From: Geobacter sp. UBA1603
GTDB lineage: Bacteria > Desulfobacterota > Desulfuromonadia > Geobacterales > Pseudopelobacteraceae
Direction of reading: 5' to 3'
Assembly: GCA_002322035.1 (NCBI GenBank)
Contig: DCNF01000041.1
Span: forward strand, 38,092-67,290
DNA length: 29,199 nt
In this document: positions 7,930-15,627 of the stretch, piece by piece
Layout: each line of letters begins with the position of its first letter
Position numbering within the stretch: position 1 is the stretch's first letter
Made by a program: the position numbers and the translations under genes
The notes under the pieces: model-generated
Databases searched by the model: none
Told to the model about the DNA's origin: nothing
What the model saw: only the letters and a program-made list of their open reading frames with translations

Positions 7930-8778
7930 CTACAGCCTGCGATAAATCCGTTCGATGGTACAGATTGCCGAAAACTGGCGGCGGGTCTCGCCGACCAGAG
8001 TCTCCGATTTTCCCAGCACCAGTATACCACCGGGCTGTAGAACGGCAGCTATCCCACCCAGAATTTTTTCCTGGTCAGGACGGGAGAAATATATCAGGGT
8101 ATTACGGCAGAAAACCAGTGAGCTTTCCAGATAACAATCATCATGGGTAATGTCACCCTGCTGAAACGTCACCATGTCTCGAACCGCGGGGATTACCCTG
8201 CTCCGACCGTTCTGATGTTCAAAATAGCGTCGGCGGTACTGCTCCGGCAGATCTTTCAGGCGGTCTTCGGCGTAATCGCCGCGGCGGGCGGCATCAAGCG
8301 TATCCCGGTCGATATCGGTCCCCCGGATCGAAATCTGCAGACGGCCAAGTTCAGCAGCATAGTGCTCCAGCAGCAGCATTGCAAGGCTGAAAGGCTCTTC
8401 ACCACCGGCGCACCCCAGGCACCAGAATCGGACATCCCGGCCGTCCGGACACCCGGCGAAAAAGCCTGGAAGGACCTCGCTGCGCAGCTTTTCAAACACC
8501 GAAGGATTTCTGAAAAACTGACTGACATGGATAGTTACCGCCTTCTGAAGCAAGTCAAGTTCATGATCGTTCTGGCGTAACAGGGCACAATAGGATGCGA
8601 CATCACGGCAGCCTGTCGATCGCATGCGGATAGTTATCCGCCGCTTCATGCAGGCATCCTTGTACATTGCGATGCTGAAACCGCGGCGAATGTTAAGTAT
8701 TGTTGAGACTTCCGCCAGTTCTTCGTCGCTTATTTCAAGGGGATCAGAAATCAGTCGCGTCCCGAATGCCGCCGACAT
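7930..8778 (-). CDS. cheR: Chemotaxis protein methyltransferase CheR
   Basis: S-adenosylmethionine-dependent methyltransferase that methylates receptor glutamates; 282 residues, a normal length. The N-terminal helical domain includes [12 protein letters not shown] and the [12 protein letters not shown] segment (81-92, matching the usual T-x-FFR). It is followed by the SAM-binding loop [16 protein letters not shown] (120-135) and [18 protein letters not shown]. Near the C-terminus come [12 protein letters not shown] and [15 protein letters not shown] 8778 is supported by AAGGAA upstream; earlier in-frame starts lack a good site. First gene of the cheR-mcp-cheW operon, 38 bases before the receptor. 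No CheB methylesterase or CheA gene is nearby. Confidence 0.95.
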   Translation of the reverse strand: MSAAFGTRLISDPLEISDEELAEVSTILNIRRGFSIAMYKDACMKRRITIRMRSTGCRDVASYCALLRQNDHELDLLQKAVTIHVSQFFRNPSVFEKLRSEVLPGFFAGCPDGRDVRFWCLGCAGGEEPFSLAMLLLEHYAAELGRLQISIRGTDIDRDTLDAARRGDYAEDRLKDLPEQYRRRYFEHQNGRSRVIPAVRDMVTFQQGDITHDDCYLESSLVFCRNTLIYFSRPDQEKILGGIAAVLQPGGILVLGKSETLVGETRRQFSAICTIERIYRRL

Positions 8779-8974
8779 AGTGATGTTTTCCTTGTGACTC
8801 ATGTGGGTTACAGCTAGCATGCGTTGTACCATGAAGCACTGCAGATGCGCAACCGCATGAATCCTAGCACATGGCAGGCCGCTTGCAAGGCAATGTTCCG
8901 GGGCCAGTTCCTATCCGCTGCCCGTTGGCTCCGGCACCCCTTGACAGCGGTTCTGCGAGCCGGGAGATCTCAGT

Positions 8975-9895
8975 ATGACCCCGATCAACGTTCCCGCATT
9001 TTTTGCGGGCATCCATCAAGCTCCGTCACCATGTAAAATCTTCGGCAGCGTAATCATGCTCATCGTCTGCCAGCTGGCCCCGGGTATCGCCGATGCCGGT
9101 TTTGCGGTAGCCCGTGGACCGGTGCCGGTGTTTAATGTTCCTGATGTCGCCTCAATTGGCGGCAGCGGAAGGCCGGGCCCAGACCGTTGCGGCCAGGTAC
9201 GCGAGCTTGAATTCATCGCGCTGGCCGGTACAGCGTTCAGAATACTCTCCCGCCAGACCCGGTCCGGCATTCTGGTCTACCGCGTCACGACCGCTGAATA
9301 CTCAGCGCCGCCCGGCAGAGAGCTTTTTATCGATGCCCGCCAGGTCGATGAACTGCAAGAAGCGCCGCCGGAGCGGACCAGGCGCCTGCCAGAGAAAAGC
9401 GAGATAATCAGACGGCTGAAATCACAGAGGGGTCTTCCCTATTTTTGGGGCAGCAACCGTGCGGATGGGTTGGAGGGGCTGGTTCCCCAGCATGAAGCAG
9501 GGCCCGATTCGTCCCGTACACCGTCTCTGGCAGGACTTGACTGTTCGGGGCTCCTATACCAGGCGACGGATGGCTGGACACCACGCAATACATCCGAATT
9601 GGTCCATTTCGGGACAGGGGTCCCGATCGCCGGGAAAACCGTCCACCAGATCATCGTCCTGCTCAAGCCGCTCGACCTGATCGTCTGGAACGGCCATGTG
9701 GTAATTGTACTGGACCCGGAAACTGCCATTGAAAGCCGTCTGGAATGCGGGAGAAAAAAGAACGGCGGAGTGATCACCACCCGTCTCGCGGCTCGACTGT
9801 CCCAGATCATGGCCGGGAGGAAACCGGCTGATTCATGGCCCCGGCAGGGCCGACCGGCAGGGCGGGAGTTTGTCGTGCGCCGCTGGTATCCCTGA
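8975..9895 (+). CDS. Secreted NlpC/P60 family cysteine peptidase
   Basis: A 306-residue exported protein, probably a peptidoglycan endopeptidase. The N-terminal hydrophobic segment GSVIMLIVCQLAPGIADA (24-41) looks like a signal peptide with cleavage near 41. The middle part (about 45-125) resembles an SH3b-type wall-binding region (GPVPVFNVPDV...). The catalytic part begins near 145, with Cys190 in GLDCSGLLY and His241 in WNGHVVIVLD; the third polar residue is not certain (E253 or E257). GTG/ATG choice: ATG 8975 has GGGAGA 7 bases upstream, whereas the ATG at 9056 lacks a site. Monocistronic, between divergent cheR and convergent uracil-DNA glycosylase. An insertion (RADGLEGLVPQHEAG) before the catalytic Cys is longer than I expect for the family. 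Confidence 0.85.
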   Translation: MTPINVPAFFAGIHQAPSPCKIFGSVIMLIVCQLAPGIADAGFAVARGPVPVFNVPDVASIGGSGRPGPDRCGQVRELEFIALAGTAFRILSRQTRSGILVYRVTTAEYSAPPGRELFIDARQVDELQEAPPERTRRLPEKSEIIRRLKSQRGLPYFWGSNRADGLEGLVPQHEAGPDSSRTPSLAGLDCSGLLYQATDGWTPRNTSELVHFGTGVPIAGKTVHQIIVLLKPLDLIVWNGHVVIVLDPETAIESRLECGRKKNGGVITTRLAARLSQIMAGRKPADSWPRQGRPAGREFVVRRWYP

Positions 9896-9907
9896 CTCCC
9901 GCAGGAG

Positions 9908-10681
9908 CTATGACCGGCGCGATTTATCCGGTACCGGCAGCTTGAGGATTTGCAGAACCTGTACCATGTCGTCCCAGACTTCCCAGAAAGCCTCGGTGCT
10001 TCCCTCTTTCTGGCGCCGCAGGAGGTAGGACGGGTGGTAGGTCGGCATAAGCGGAATTCCGTTGAAATCGCGAAACTTCCCCCGCAGCTTTGTAATCGCT
10101 TCTTTGGTCCCGAGCAGAGTATGACTGGCCGGTTTCCCGAGGGTAACGATCACCTCGGGAGCAACCGACCGTATCTGGCGCAGCAGGAACGGTGAGCAGG
10201 CAGCAATTTCATCCGGCTCCGGATCACGGTTGCCCGGTGGACGGCATTTGACCACATTGCAGATGTAGACCTCCCCCCGTGCAAGACCCATGGCGCTGAT
10301 GATCCGGTTAAGGACCTTTCCGGCGGCACCAACAAACGGTTCACCCTGTGAATCCTCATCCGCTCCAGGCCCCTCACCGACGAACAGCAGCCGGGCCCGG
10401 GGATTCCCGACTCCAAAAACAATTGTTTTTCTTGATGCAGACAATCCGCAGCGCTGGCAGTCACCAAGATGCCTCCGGATTTTTTCCAATGGCTCGTGCT
10501 GTCCGGCACCAGCAGGGTCCGCGATTGATCCGGACGGTGATGGCCTGGCCCCGGTCCTGACAGGTTCAGGAGAATTAACCGCCTCGGGCACAAGGCCATC
10601 AACCCCGCTCTCCTGCAACTCATGCAGATAATGCTCCAGGGATGCTACGGCAACATTTTTGAAAGGAGGATATAATTTCAT
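9908..10681 (-). CDS. Uracil-DNA glycosylase, family 4 (Fe-S)
   Basis: Removes uracil from DNA in base-excision repair. The 257-residue protein carries the family-4/5 motif GEGPGADEDSQGEPFVG (103-118) and HPSYLLR (216-222). The four likely [4Fe-4S] ligands are C75, C78 (CQRC), C146 (VVKCRPPGNRDP) and C162. The first 70 residues form an N-terminal extension with a Pro/Ser/Gly-rich stretch, longer than in the compact thermophilic enzymes but common in delta-lineage homologues. ATG 10681 is used although the ribosome site is weak. The first codons coincide, on the other strand, with a strong Shine-Dalgarno-like and TATAAT sequence. Convergent with the NlpC/P60 gene. Confidence 0.93.
   Translation of the reverse strand: MKLYPPFKNVAVASLEHYLHELQESGVDGLVPEAVNSPEPVRTGARPSPSGSIADPAGAGQHEPLEKIRRHLGDCQRCGLSASRKTIVFGVGNPRARLLFVGEGPGADEDSQGEPFVGAAGKVLNRIISAMGLARGEVYICNVVKCRPPGNRDPEPDEIAACSPFLLRQIRSVAPEVIVTLGKPASHTLLGTKEAITKLRGKFRDFNGIPLMPTYHPSYLLRRQKEGSTEAFWEVWDDMVQVLQILKLPVPDKSRRS
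10671..10676 (+). promoter_or_regulatory. Possible -10 element for the phospholipase-like gene
   Basis: A perfect TATAAT on the plus strand lies about 90 bases before ATG 10762, inside the first codons of the divergent uracil-DNA glycosylase gene. The best -35 at 17 bases is poor (CGGCAA), so the promoter call is weak. Confidence 0.25.
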
Positions 10682-10761
10682 GGTGTACGTTGAATCGTTT
10701 CCGGTTATGGGGTAGGATTGTTGTATATCGAATCAGCCCGCCCTGTCAAAGCGAAAGAGCC

Positions 10762-11673
10762 ATGGTCATCACCACCGTCATCTGCAGCATCGCCTGCATT
10801 CTCCTGTCCCCTGATACCGCCCAAGCCTGGGGGGGAGGGATTCATCTGCAGCTTGGACTTGGTGTCCTGTCAGCGCTCGAATTACTCCCCTCGCAAACCG
10901 CCGCACTGCTGGCTGCTCACCCCCGCGACTATCTCTACGGCTGCATTGCCGCCGACATAATCGTCGGGAAAAAGTATACCCACTACCTGCTCAACTGCCA
11001 TCGCTGGCGCATCGGCAGTACGGTGCTGCAGCGGGCCGAAAGCGATGGCGAGCGGGCCTGTGCCTGGGGCTACCTTTCCCACCTTGCTGCCGATGTGATC
11101 GCCCACAACTACTACGTCCCTTACAAGATTGTCCGTTCATTTCCAACGGTGACCATGAAGCATGCCTACTGGGAGATGCGCTTCGAGACCTTTGCCGATC
11201 AGGAAGTCTGGGAGCGGGCCCGCGAGGTCTGCCGGGCTGACCAGAACCGGAACGACATGCTCCTGCGCAGCGTTCTTTCCCGAACCATTTTCTCGTTCGG
11301 GACCAATAAACGCATCTTTAACTCGATCATGCTGCTGTCCCGGCTTGAGAAATGGCAAAAGGTCATGCAGACCCTCTCGGAAAATTCGCGTTACACCCTG
11401 GCTGAATCCGACCGGGCCGAGTATCTTCAGCTGGCCTCCCAGGCGGTGCTGGATCTGATCCAGAATCATCAGCAATCGGCACCATGGAGGTCTGATCCGA
11501 CCGGGGAACGGGCCCTGGCAACGGCCGAGGCGCTGAGGAAAAATCTCCGGCTGCTGTACCGCAGCGGGAGAATGACGAAAGATGAAGGGCTGGCACAGGT
11601 TGAGGGGATCAAGGGGACACTGCTCCAGGCGCTGCAGCGGCCGGAGCTGCTTCGGGATCTGTACAGCGGGTAA
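10762..11673 (+). CDS. Secreted zinc-dependent phospholipase C family protein
   Basis: A 303-residue exported protein of the zinc-dependent phospholipase C/S1-P1-like fold. ATG 10762 gives a signal peptide of 22 residues ending AQA, and the next residue is Trp (WGGGIHLQLG). In bacterial phospholipases C the mature N-terminal Trp is itself a zinc ligand, so this cleavage would create the expected first ligand. Other candidate ligands are His in GGIHLQLG, Asp in CIAADIIVGKKYTH and the HLAADVIAHNYY cluster. A TTG at 10690 would add 24 residues with several Arg, giving a more basic n-region; the choice is not settled. Phospholipid hydrolysis is inferred from the family; many environmental members are uncharacterised. 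Monocistronic, convergent with coaBC 6 bases away. Confidence 0.8.
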   Translation: MVITTVICSIACILLSPDTAQAWGGGIHLQLGLGVLSALELLPSQTAALLAAHPRDYLYGCIAADIIVGKKYTHYLLNCHRWRIGSTVLQRAESDGERACAWGYLSHLAADVIAHNYYVPYKIVRSFPTVTMKHAYWEMRFETFADQEVWERAREVCRADQNRNDMLLRSVLSRTIFSFGTNKRIFNSIMLLSRLEKWQKVMQTLSENSRYTLAESDRAEYLQLASQAVLDLIQNHQQSAPWRSDPTGERALATAEALRKNLRLLYRSGRMTKDEGLAQVEGIKGTLLQALQRPELLRDLYSG

Positions 11674-11679
11674 TGCCGT

Positions 11680-12882
11680 TCAGGGGGCTGGTGGCCCGAG
11701 GCGCCCGGCCAATTGGTCAAGAATCAGTCCGGCAAGTTCCTGCTTGCTCAAAAGCCGGCTTTCGATCCTGCTCCCGTCGCGAAACAGCAGCAATGCGCGG
11801 TTGGTATCCACATCGAAACCGGCATCCGGCTGGCTTATGTCATTGGCAACGATCATATCAAGATTTTTTTTGTCCAGCTTGAGCAGGGCATGCTCTTCCA
11901 GATCAGATGTTTCCGCTGCAAATCCCACCAGAAAGGGCCGTTTTTCCAGCTGGCCCAGATCCGATAGAATGTCCTGGTTTTTAACCAGTTCCAGTGTCAG
12001 GGTGTCGGAATTTTTCTTGAGTTTGCCGCCGGAACGAGCCGCAGGCCGGTAGTCGGCCACTGCGGCTGCCTTGATAATGACATCGCAAGCAGCGGCATGG
12101 GCCATGACGGCGGTATGCATCTCGGCGGCGCTGGTAACGCGCACCATTTCCACATCATGGGGCGCCGGCAGGGATACCGGACCGCTGACCAGAATCACCC
12201 GTGCCCCCCGCAGTCGGGCCGCTCTCGCCAGCGCGTAGCCCATCTTGCCGGACGAGTGGTTGCTGATAAAACGGACCGGGTCGATCTCCTCACGGGTCGG
12301 ACCGGCCGTCACCATAACCGTCAAACCGGCCAGATCAGGGGGGGAGAGCAGTTCCATCGCCGCTTCGACGACCTTTTCCGGAGCGGCGAGTTTACCCTCA
12401 CCCTCCCAGCCGCAAGCCAGCAGCCCCTTTTCCGGCGGGACAACATGGTAGCCTGTCTTGCAAAGCTTGTGTTCGTTCTCTCGATAGATAGGATTGGAAT
12501 ACATGTGTGCATTCATGGCCGGAGCAATCAGAACCGGCGCCTTCGTGGCCATGACCGTCGTGGTCAGCATGTCGTCGGCGATACCACCCGCAATTTTTCC
12601 GATCACATTGGCTGTGGCCGGGGCGATGACAAACAGGTCAGCCCGGTCAGCCAGAGAAATATGGCCGATCTCCTGCTCCGCGATCAGGTTGAACAACTCG
12701 CTATGAACCGGGTTGCCAGAAAGGGTCTGAAACGTCAGCGGTGCAACAAATTCGCGGGACGAGGCGGTCATAATGACATGGACATCGGCACCGGCCTTGG
12801 TCAACAGGCGCAGGATTTCGACAGCCTTGTAGGCGGCGATCCCCCCGGAAACTCCCAAAATTACCGTTTTTCCCTTCAGCAT
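11680..12882 (-). CDS. coaBC: Bifunctional phosphopantothenoylcysteine decarboxylase/phosphopantothenate-cysteine ligase
   Basis: Catalyses two steps of coenzyme A synthesis. The 400-residue length is normal for the fused enzyme. The N-terminal flavoprotein CoaC half has [10 protein letters not shown], the active His74 in [24 protein letters not shown] at 121-124 and the lid Cys157 ([10 protein letters not shown]). The C-terminal CoaB half has [25 protein letters not shown] and the KLKK segment with [11 protein letters not shown] 12882 follows GAGGA at 8 bases; a TTG at 12897 is less likely. The start lies 11 bases behind the MBL hydrolase gene, so the two are probably cotranscribed. Confidence 0.97.
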   Translation of the reverse strand: MLKGKTVILGVSGGIAAYKAVEILRLLTKAGADVHVIMTASSREFVAPLTFQTLSGNPVHSELFNLIAEQEIGHISLADRADLFVIAPATANVIGKIAGGIADDMLTTTVMATKAPVLIAPAMNAHMYSNPIYRENEHKLCKTGYHVVPPEKGLLACGWEGEGKLAAPEKVVEAAMELLSPPDLAGLTVMVTAGPTREEIDPVRFISNHSSGKMGYALARAARLRGARVILVSGPVSLPAPHDVEMVRVTSAAEMHTAVMAHAAACDVIIKAAAVADYRPAARSGGKLKKNSDTLTLELVKNQDILSDLGQLEKRPFLVGFAAETSDLEEHALLKLDKKNLDMIVANDISQPDAGFDVDTNRALLLFRDGSRIESRLLSKQELAGLILDQLAGRLGPPAP

Positions 12883-12893
12883 GGGCACTGTCC

Positions 12894-13517
12894 TCAAAAA
12901 TAGGGGTTGTGTCGTTTCTCGTGGCCGATCGTCGTGGCCGGGCCGTGTCCCGGCCAGGCGGTCACGTCATCCGGCAGGGTGAACAGGCGGCTGCGGATCG
13001 ACTCCAGCAGCTGCTCATGGGAACCTCCGGGGAGATCGGTCCGCCCGATTGAATCGGCAAAGAGTGTATCGCCGGTAATCACCAGCTTCTCATCCTCACA
13101 ATAGAGACAACAGCCTCCCCGGGTATGTCCGGGCGTGTGAAGCACCCTTAAGCGGCAGCGGCCGAATGAAATATCCATGGCATCTGCCAGAAAAACGTCC
13201 GGATCAGGGGAGTTCTCGCCGCGCATCCCGTAGTTGCGGGCTACGTCCGCGGCCCGTGCCAGCATGGCGGCATCATCTTCATGGATCAGCAGCGGCGCCG
13301 CGAACGCCATAACAGCGGCACGATTGCCACCCACATGGTCGAAATGGCCATGGGTGTTAATGATGAAGCGGACCGTCAGACCCCGTTGCCTGACAATAGC
13401 GGCAATACGCTCCACATCCCCACCCGGATCGACCACGACGGCCTCTCTGGTGGCAGGGCATCCCAGGATGAAGCAGTTTACCTCAAGGGGACCGACTGCA
13501 ATGGTATCGAATGTCAT
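12894..13517 (-). CDS. MBL-fold metallohydrolase (glyoxalase II-like)
   Basis: A 207-residue metallo-beta-lactamase-fold hydrolase. Metal ligands are visible: H56, H58, D60, H61 (THGHFDHVGG), H131 (HTPGHTRGG), D150 (ITGDTLF) and H191 (WPGHG). This is the short YcbL/glyoxalase II-like form, lacking the C-terminal substrate domain of classical GloB, so thioester hydrolysis is plausible but not proved. ATG 13517 follows GGGAG at 7 bases. Divergent from the ferredoxin gene and upstream of coaBC on the same strand. Confidence 0.9.
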   Translation of the reverse strand: MTFDTIAVGPLEVNCFILGCPATREAVVVDPGGDVERIAAIVRQRGLTVRFIINTHGHFDHVGGNRAAVMAFAAPLLIHEDDAAMLARAADVARNYGMRGENSPDPDVFLADAMDISFGRCRLRVLHTPGHTRGGCCLYCEDEKLVITGDTLFADSIGRTDLPGGSHEQLLESIRSRLFTLPDDVTAWPGHGPATTIGHEKRHNPYF

Positions 13518-13548
13518 TTGACACTCCCGTTCGTATTATCAGGGCCGG

Positions 13549-13576
13549 TTGACTTACGACCCGAACCTGCTACAAT
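13549..13576 (+). promoter_or_regulatory. Sigma70-like promoter for the ferredoxin-rubredoxin pair
   Basis: TTGACT (13549-13554) and TACAAT (13571-13576) are separated by 16 bases, 10 of 12 matches to the consensus. It lies about 32 bases before ATG 13608. Predicted from sequence only. Confidence 0.6.
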
Positions 13577-13607
13577 GGTCACCGGAATGAGGTGGAGGCG
13601 GCTTGCC

Positions 13608-13793
13608 ATGAAACAGCCCATTGTTAACCAGGAGGACTGCATCAGCTGTGGTCTCTGCATATCAACATGCCCGGGTGCATTCCGTTTTGATGCTTCCGGT
13701 AAATCAGAGTGCTACGACCCGCACGGCGCTTCAGAAAAAGAAATACAGGCCGCCATCGACGGTTGCCCTGTCCAGTGCATCAGCTGGGAATAG
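13608..13793 (+). CDS. Small single-cluster [4Fe-4S] ferredoxin
   Basis: A 61-residue cytoplasmic electron carrier. The motif CISCGLCISTCP near the N-terminus and the remote GCPVQC near the C-terminus match monocluster ferredoxins of the Desulfovibrio/Pyrococcus type. There the ligands are the first three Cys of the N-terminal motif and one remote Cys-Pro; the two other Cys may form a disulfide. ATG 13608 has GGTGGAGG upstream, and the protein is complete from this start. Rubredoxin follows 31 bases later, suggesting a short electron-transfer operon. The partner enzymes are not in the window. Confidence 0.92.
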   Translation: MKQPIVNQEDCISCGLCISTCPGAFRFDASGKSECYDPHGASEKEIQAAIDGCPVQCISWE

Positions 13794-13824
13794 CATCACA
13801 CCACCATAAAAAGGAGACCTGTAC

Positions 13825-13983
13825 ATGGAACGTTGGATCTGCACCATCTGCCAGTATGTGTACGACCCGGCCACTGGAGACCCGGACAAGGGCATACCGG
13901 CCGGAACCCCCTTCGAGTCACTGCCCGACGACTGGACCTGTCCGTTGTGCGGTGCCGGCAAAGACGTCTTCGAGAAGGAGTAA
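13825..13983 (+). CDS. Rubredoxin
   Basis: A 52-residue redox protein with one iron bound by four cysteines. The two diagnostic pairs are [10 protein letters not shown] near residue 6 and [12 protein letters not shown] near residue 39. [10 protein letters not shown] and the [13 protein letters not shown] segment are textbook rubredoxin. AAGGAG lies 9 bases before the ATG. Probably cotranscribed with the upstream ferredoxin; in anaerobes it commonly donates electrons to oxygen- or superoxide-detoxifying enzymes, but no such gene is in this window. Followed by a strong hairpin. Confidence 0.97.
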   Translation: MERWICTICQYVYDPATGDPDKGIPAGTPFESLPDDWTCPLCGAGKDVFEKE

Positions 13984-14005
13984 TTCCCGTTCGGAGCCAA
14001 TGCCT

Positions 14006-14037
14006 ATAACGGGTTCCCGGCTACGGGAACCCGTTAT
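14006..14037. terminator. Shared hairpin terminator between rubredoxin and zinc-ribbon genes
   Basis: A perfect 14-base-pair stem (arm ATAACGGGTTCCCG) with a GCTA loop lies between the convergent rubredoxin and zinc-ribbon genes, one base from the latter's TAA. The T-run is weak on the plus strand, but position and stem strength support a bidirectional terminator. Confidence 0.65.
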
Positions 14038-14038
14038 G

Positions 14039-14215
14039 TTATTGTGACACTGCCGGCTTGATGATATCGATCACCGGATGTCCGGCTTCGATCTTCACCC
14101 GCCAGACCAGACCGCAATGCCCACACTCCTTGACCGGCGATTCCTCGGCGGTAAACCCTTCGGAATGCATATCCAGATCGATTTCTTTTCTGTCTCCGCA
14201 ATTCGGGCATTTCAT
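14039..14215 (-). CDS. Small zinc-ribbon protein
   Basis: A 58-residue protein starting at ATG 14215 behind AGGAGA. Two Cys pairs, CPNC (C3, C6) and CGHC (C31, C34), form an evident zinc ribbon; the intervening residues are acidic (KEIDLDMHSEGFTAEE) and the tail is plain. It lies 28 bases downstream of the aminotransferase gene on the same strand, so it is probably its operon partner. I do not recognise a named function. The overlapping frame at 14034-14222 lacks any domain logic and is not the gene. Confidence 0.8.
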   Translation of the reverse strand: MKCPNCGDRKEIDLDMHSEGFTAEESPVKECGHCGLVWRVKIEAGHPVIDIIKPAVSQ

Positions 14216-14243
14216 TGCACACTCTCCTTTTCAGCGGTAACGG

Positions 14244-15317
14244 TCAGGCCAGTTCCGGCATGATCGTTGTGATTGCCATGAACAGGCCATCCAGGTCCGC
14301 CCCGGTCATATCCCCCATGTGAGCGATCCGGAACGTCTGCCCCTTGATTTTTCCGTAGCCATCGTCAAAGGCAAATCCCGCCTCGCCCAGTTTTTTCTTG
14401 AGCCAGGCCAGGTCGATCCCCCTCGAGTTGCGGACACAGGTCAACGTGCGCGAGCAGTATCTCTCTTCCGGGAACAGCTCGAAGCCCCGCGCCCTGACCC
14501 ACTCTCTAACATGGGAGGCAAGCTCGCGATGCCGTGCCCAACGGACGTCCAGGCCCTCGGCAAACATCCGCTCCAACTGACGGTCCATGGCGCAGATCTG
14601 GGAAATGCAGGGGGTAGAGGGCGTGTTGTCCTTTTGGTCGTTGGCGGCAAACTCCACATAGTCAAAATAGTAGCCCCGGCCCTCCATACCTGCGGCACGC
14701 TTGAGCGCTTTTTCGCTGGCGGTGAAAACCGTCAGGCCCGGCGGCAGGGCAAAGGCCTTCTGCACCCCGAAGATGCAGCTGTCGATGCCCAGTTGATCAA
14801 CCGGTATATCAAGGGCGCTCATTGAAGATACGGTATCGACAATGAACATGACATCGGGATACTTTTTCATGACATCGGCGATCTCAGGCAATGGAGACAT
14901 GACCCCGGTGGAGGTTTCATTGTGGATCATGGTCATGCTGTCATACCGGCCGGTGGACAGGGCGGCATCGACCGCTTCCGGCGTGACCGGCGTCCCCCAC
15001 TCGAAACGGATCGCATCGGCTTCTTTGCCGCAGCGCCTGGTCACATCATGCCACTTGTCCGAGAAAGCCCCGTTGCAAAAATTGGCACAACGTGTGCCGA
15101 CCAGGTTGCGGATTGCACCCTCCATGACCCCGAAGGCGCTTGAGGTCGCCAGAAAAACCGGGCCTGCAGTGCCAATCACCTTCTTCAGTCCGGCGGTAAC
15201 CCGGCCATGCAGTTCGGCATACTCTTTCATGCGATGTCCGATCATCGGCGTGGCCATGGCGGCCAGGATATCGGGGTGAACAGGAACGGGACCGGGGATG
15301 AACAATTTTTTCTGCAT
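14244..15317 (-). CDS. Class V PLP-dependent aminotransferase (alanine-glyoxylate/serine-pyruvate type)
   Basis: A 357-residue cytoplasmic enzyme. The N-terminus MQKKLFIPGPVPVHPDIL and GHRMKEYAELHGRV are typical of the alanine-glyoxylate/serine-pyruvate aminotransferase family. The PLP contacts are DTVSSMSALDIPVDQLGIDS (D161) and the Schiff-base lysine K187 in FGVQKAFALPPGL. ATG 15317 follows GGAG by 6 bases; a longer in-frame start at 15410 would add an unrelated segment. In anaerobes such enzymes may act on serine, alanine, aspartate or aminophosphonates; the sequence does not decide the donor. A TTGACT at 15407-15402 could be part of its promoter. Confidence 0.9.
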   Translation of the reverse strand: MQKKLFIPGPVPVHPDILAAMATPMIGHRMKEYAELHGRVTAGLKKVIGTAGPVFLATSSAFGVMEGAIRNLVGTRCANFCNGAFSDKWHDVTRRCGKEADAIRFEWGTPVTPEAVDAALSTGRYDSMTMIHNETSTGVMSPLPEIADVMKKYPDVMFIVDTVSSMSALDIPVDQLGIDSCIFGVQKAFALPPGLTVFTASEKALKRAAGMEGRGYYFDYVEFAANDQKDNTPSTPCISQICAMDRQLERMFAEGLDVRWARHRELASHVREWVRARGFELFPEERYCSRTLTCVRNSRGIDLAWLKKKLGEAGFAFDDGYGKIKGQTFRIAHMGDMTGADLDGLFMAITTIMPELA

Positions 15318-15627
15318 GGTAACTCCGCTGGATTCAGGCACCACAGTGCGAAATAAAGGCGTATGCAAACAGTAAATGACGCTAGCAAATGGGGGGAACA
15401 AAGTCAACAAGGCACTCTTCTGTCATGTCTGCCAACGGACATTCTCTCATGGCTTGGCGTATTTCAAGTCCGATAAAATAACTGCATTAACATATTGAAA
15501 ATCATATAAATTATTTCTACAAATCTGTATACTGTGTCCAAATTTTCTGTTGCGTCCCGCGAATTTTATGTATACAGTGTTTACGTTTTGGCAGGGCTAA
15601 ATCCATCGGAATCTCTGGAGGATATGT
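15318..15627. promoter_or_regulatory. Divergent 310-base regulatory region between aminotransferase and CbcL-like cytochrome
   Basis: No coding region is supported here. The part from about 15470 to 15600 is AT-rich, unlike the surrounding genes. It holds two 13-base direct repeats with a GTATAC core: 15524-15536 (TCTGTATACTGTG) and 15567-15579 (TATGTATACAGTG), identical at 11 of 13 positions and 43 bases apart. A weak promoter-like pair is TTGAAA (15495-15500) with TACAAA 17 bases later. The Shine-Dalgarno TGGAGG lies just before ATG 15628. The repeats look like a dimeric regulator's operators, but the regulator is unknown. Confidence 0.5.

Noticed and set aside
12097..12903. Plus-strand frame of 268 codons opposite coaBC
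   Set aside because: Shadow of the conserved CoaBC coding sequence.
14034..14222. 62-codon minus-strand frame over the small zinc-ribbon gene
   Set aside because: It overlaps the 58-residue zinc-ribbon frame, which has two CxxC pairs and a proper ribosome site; this frame has neither.
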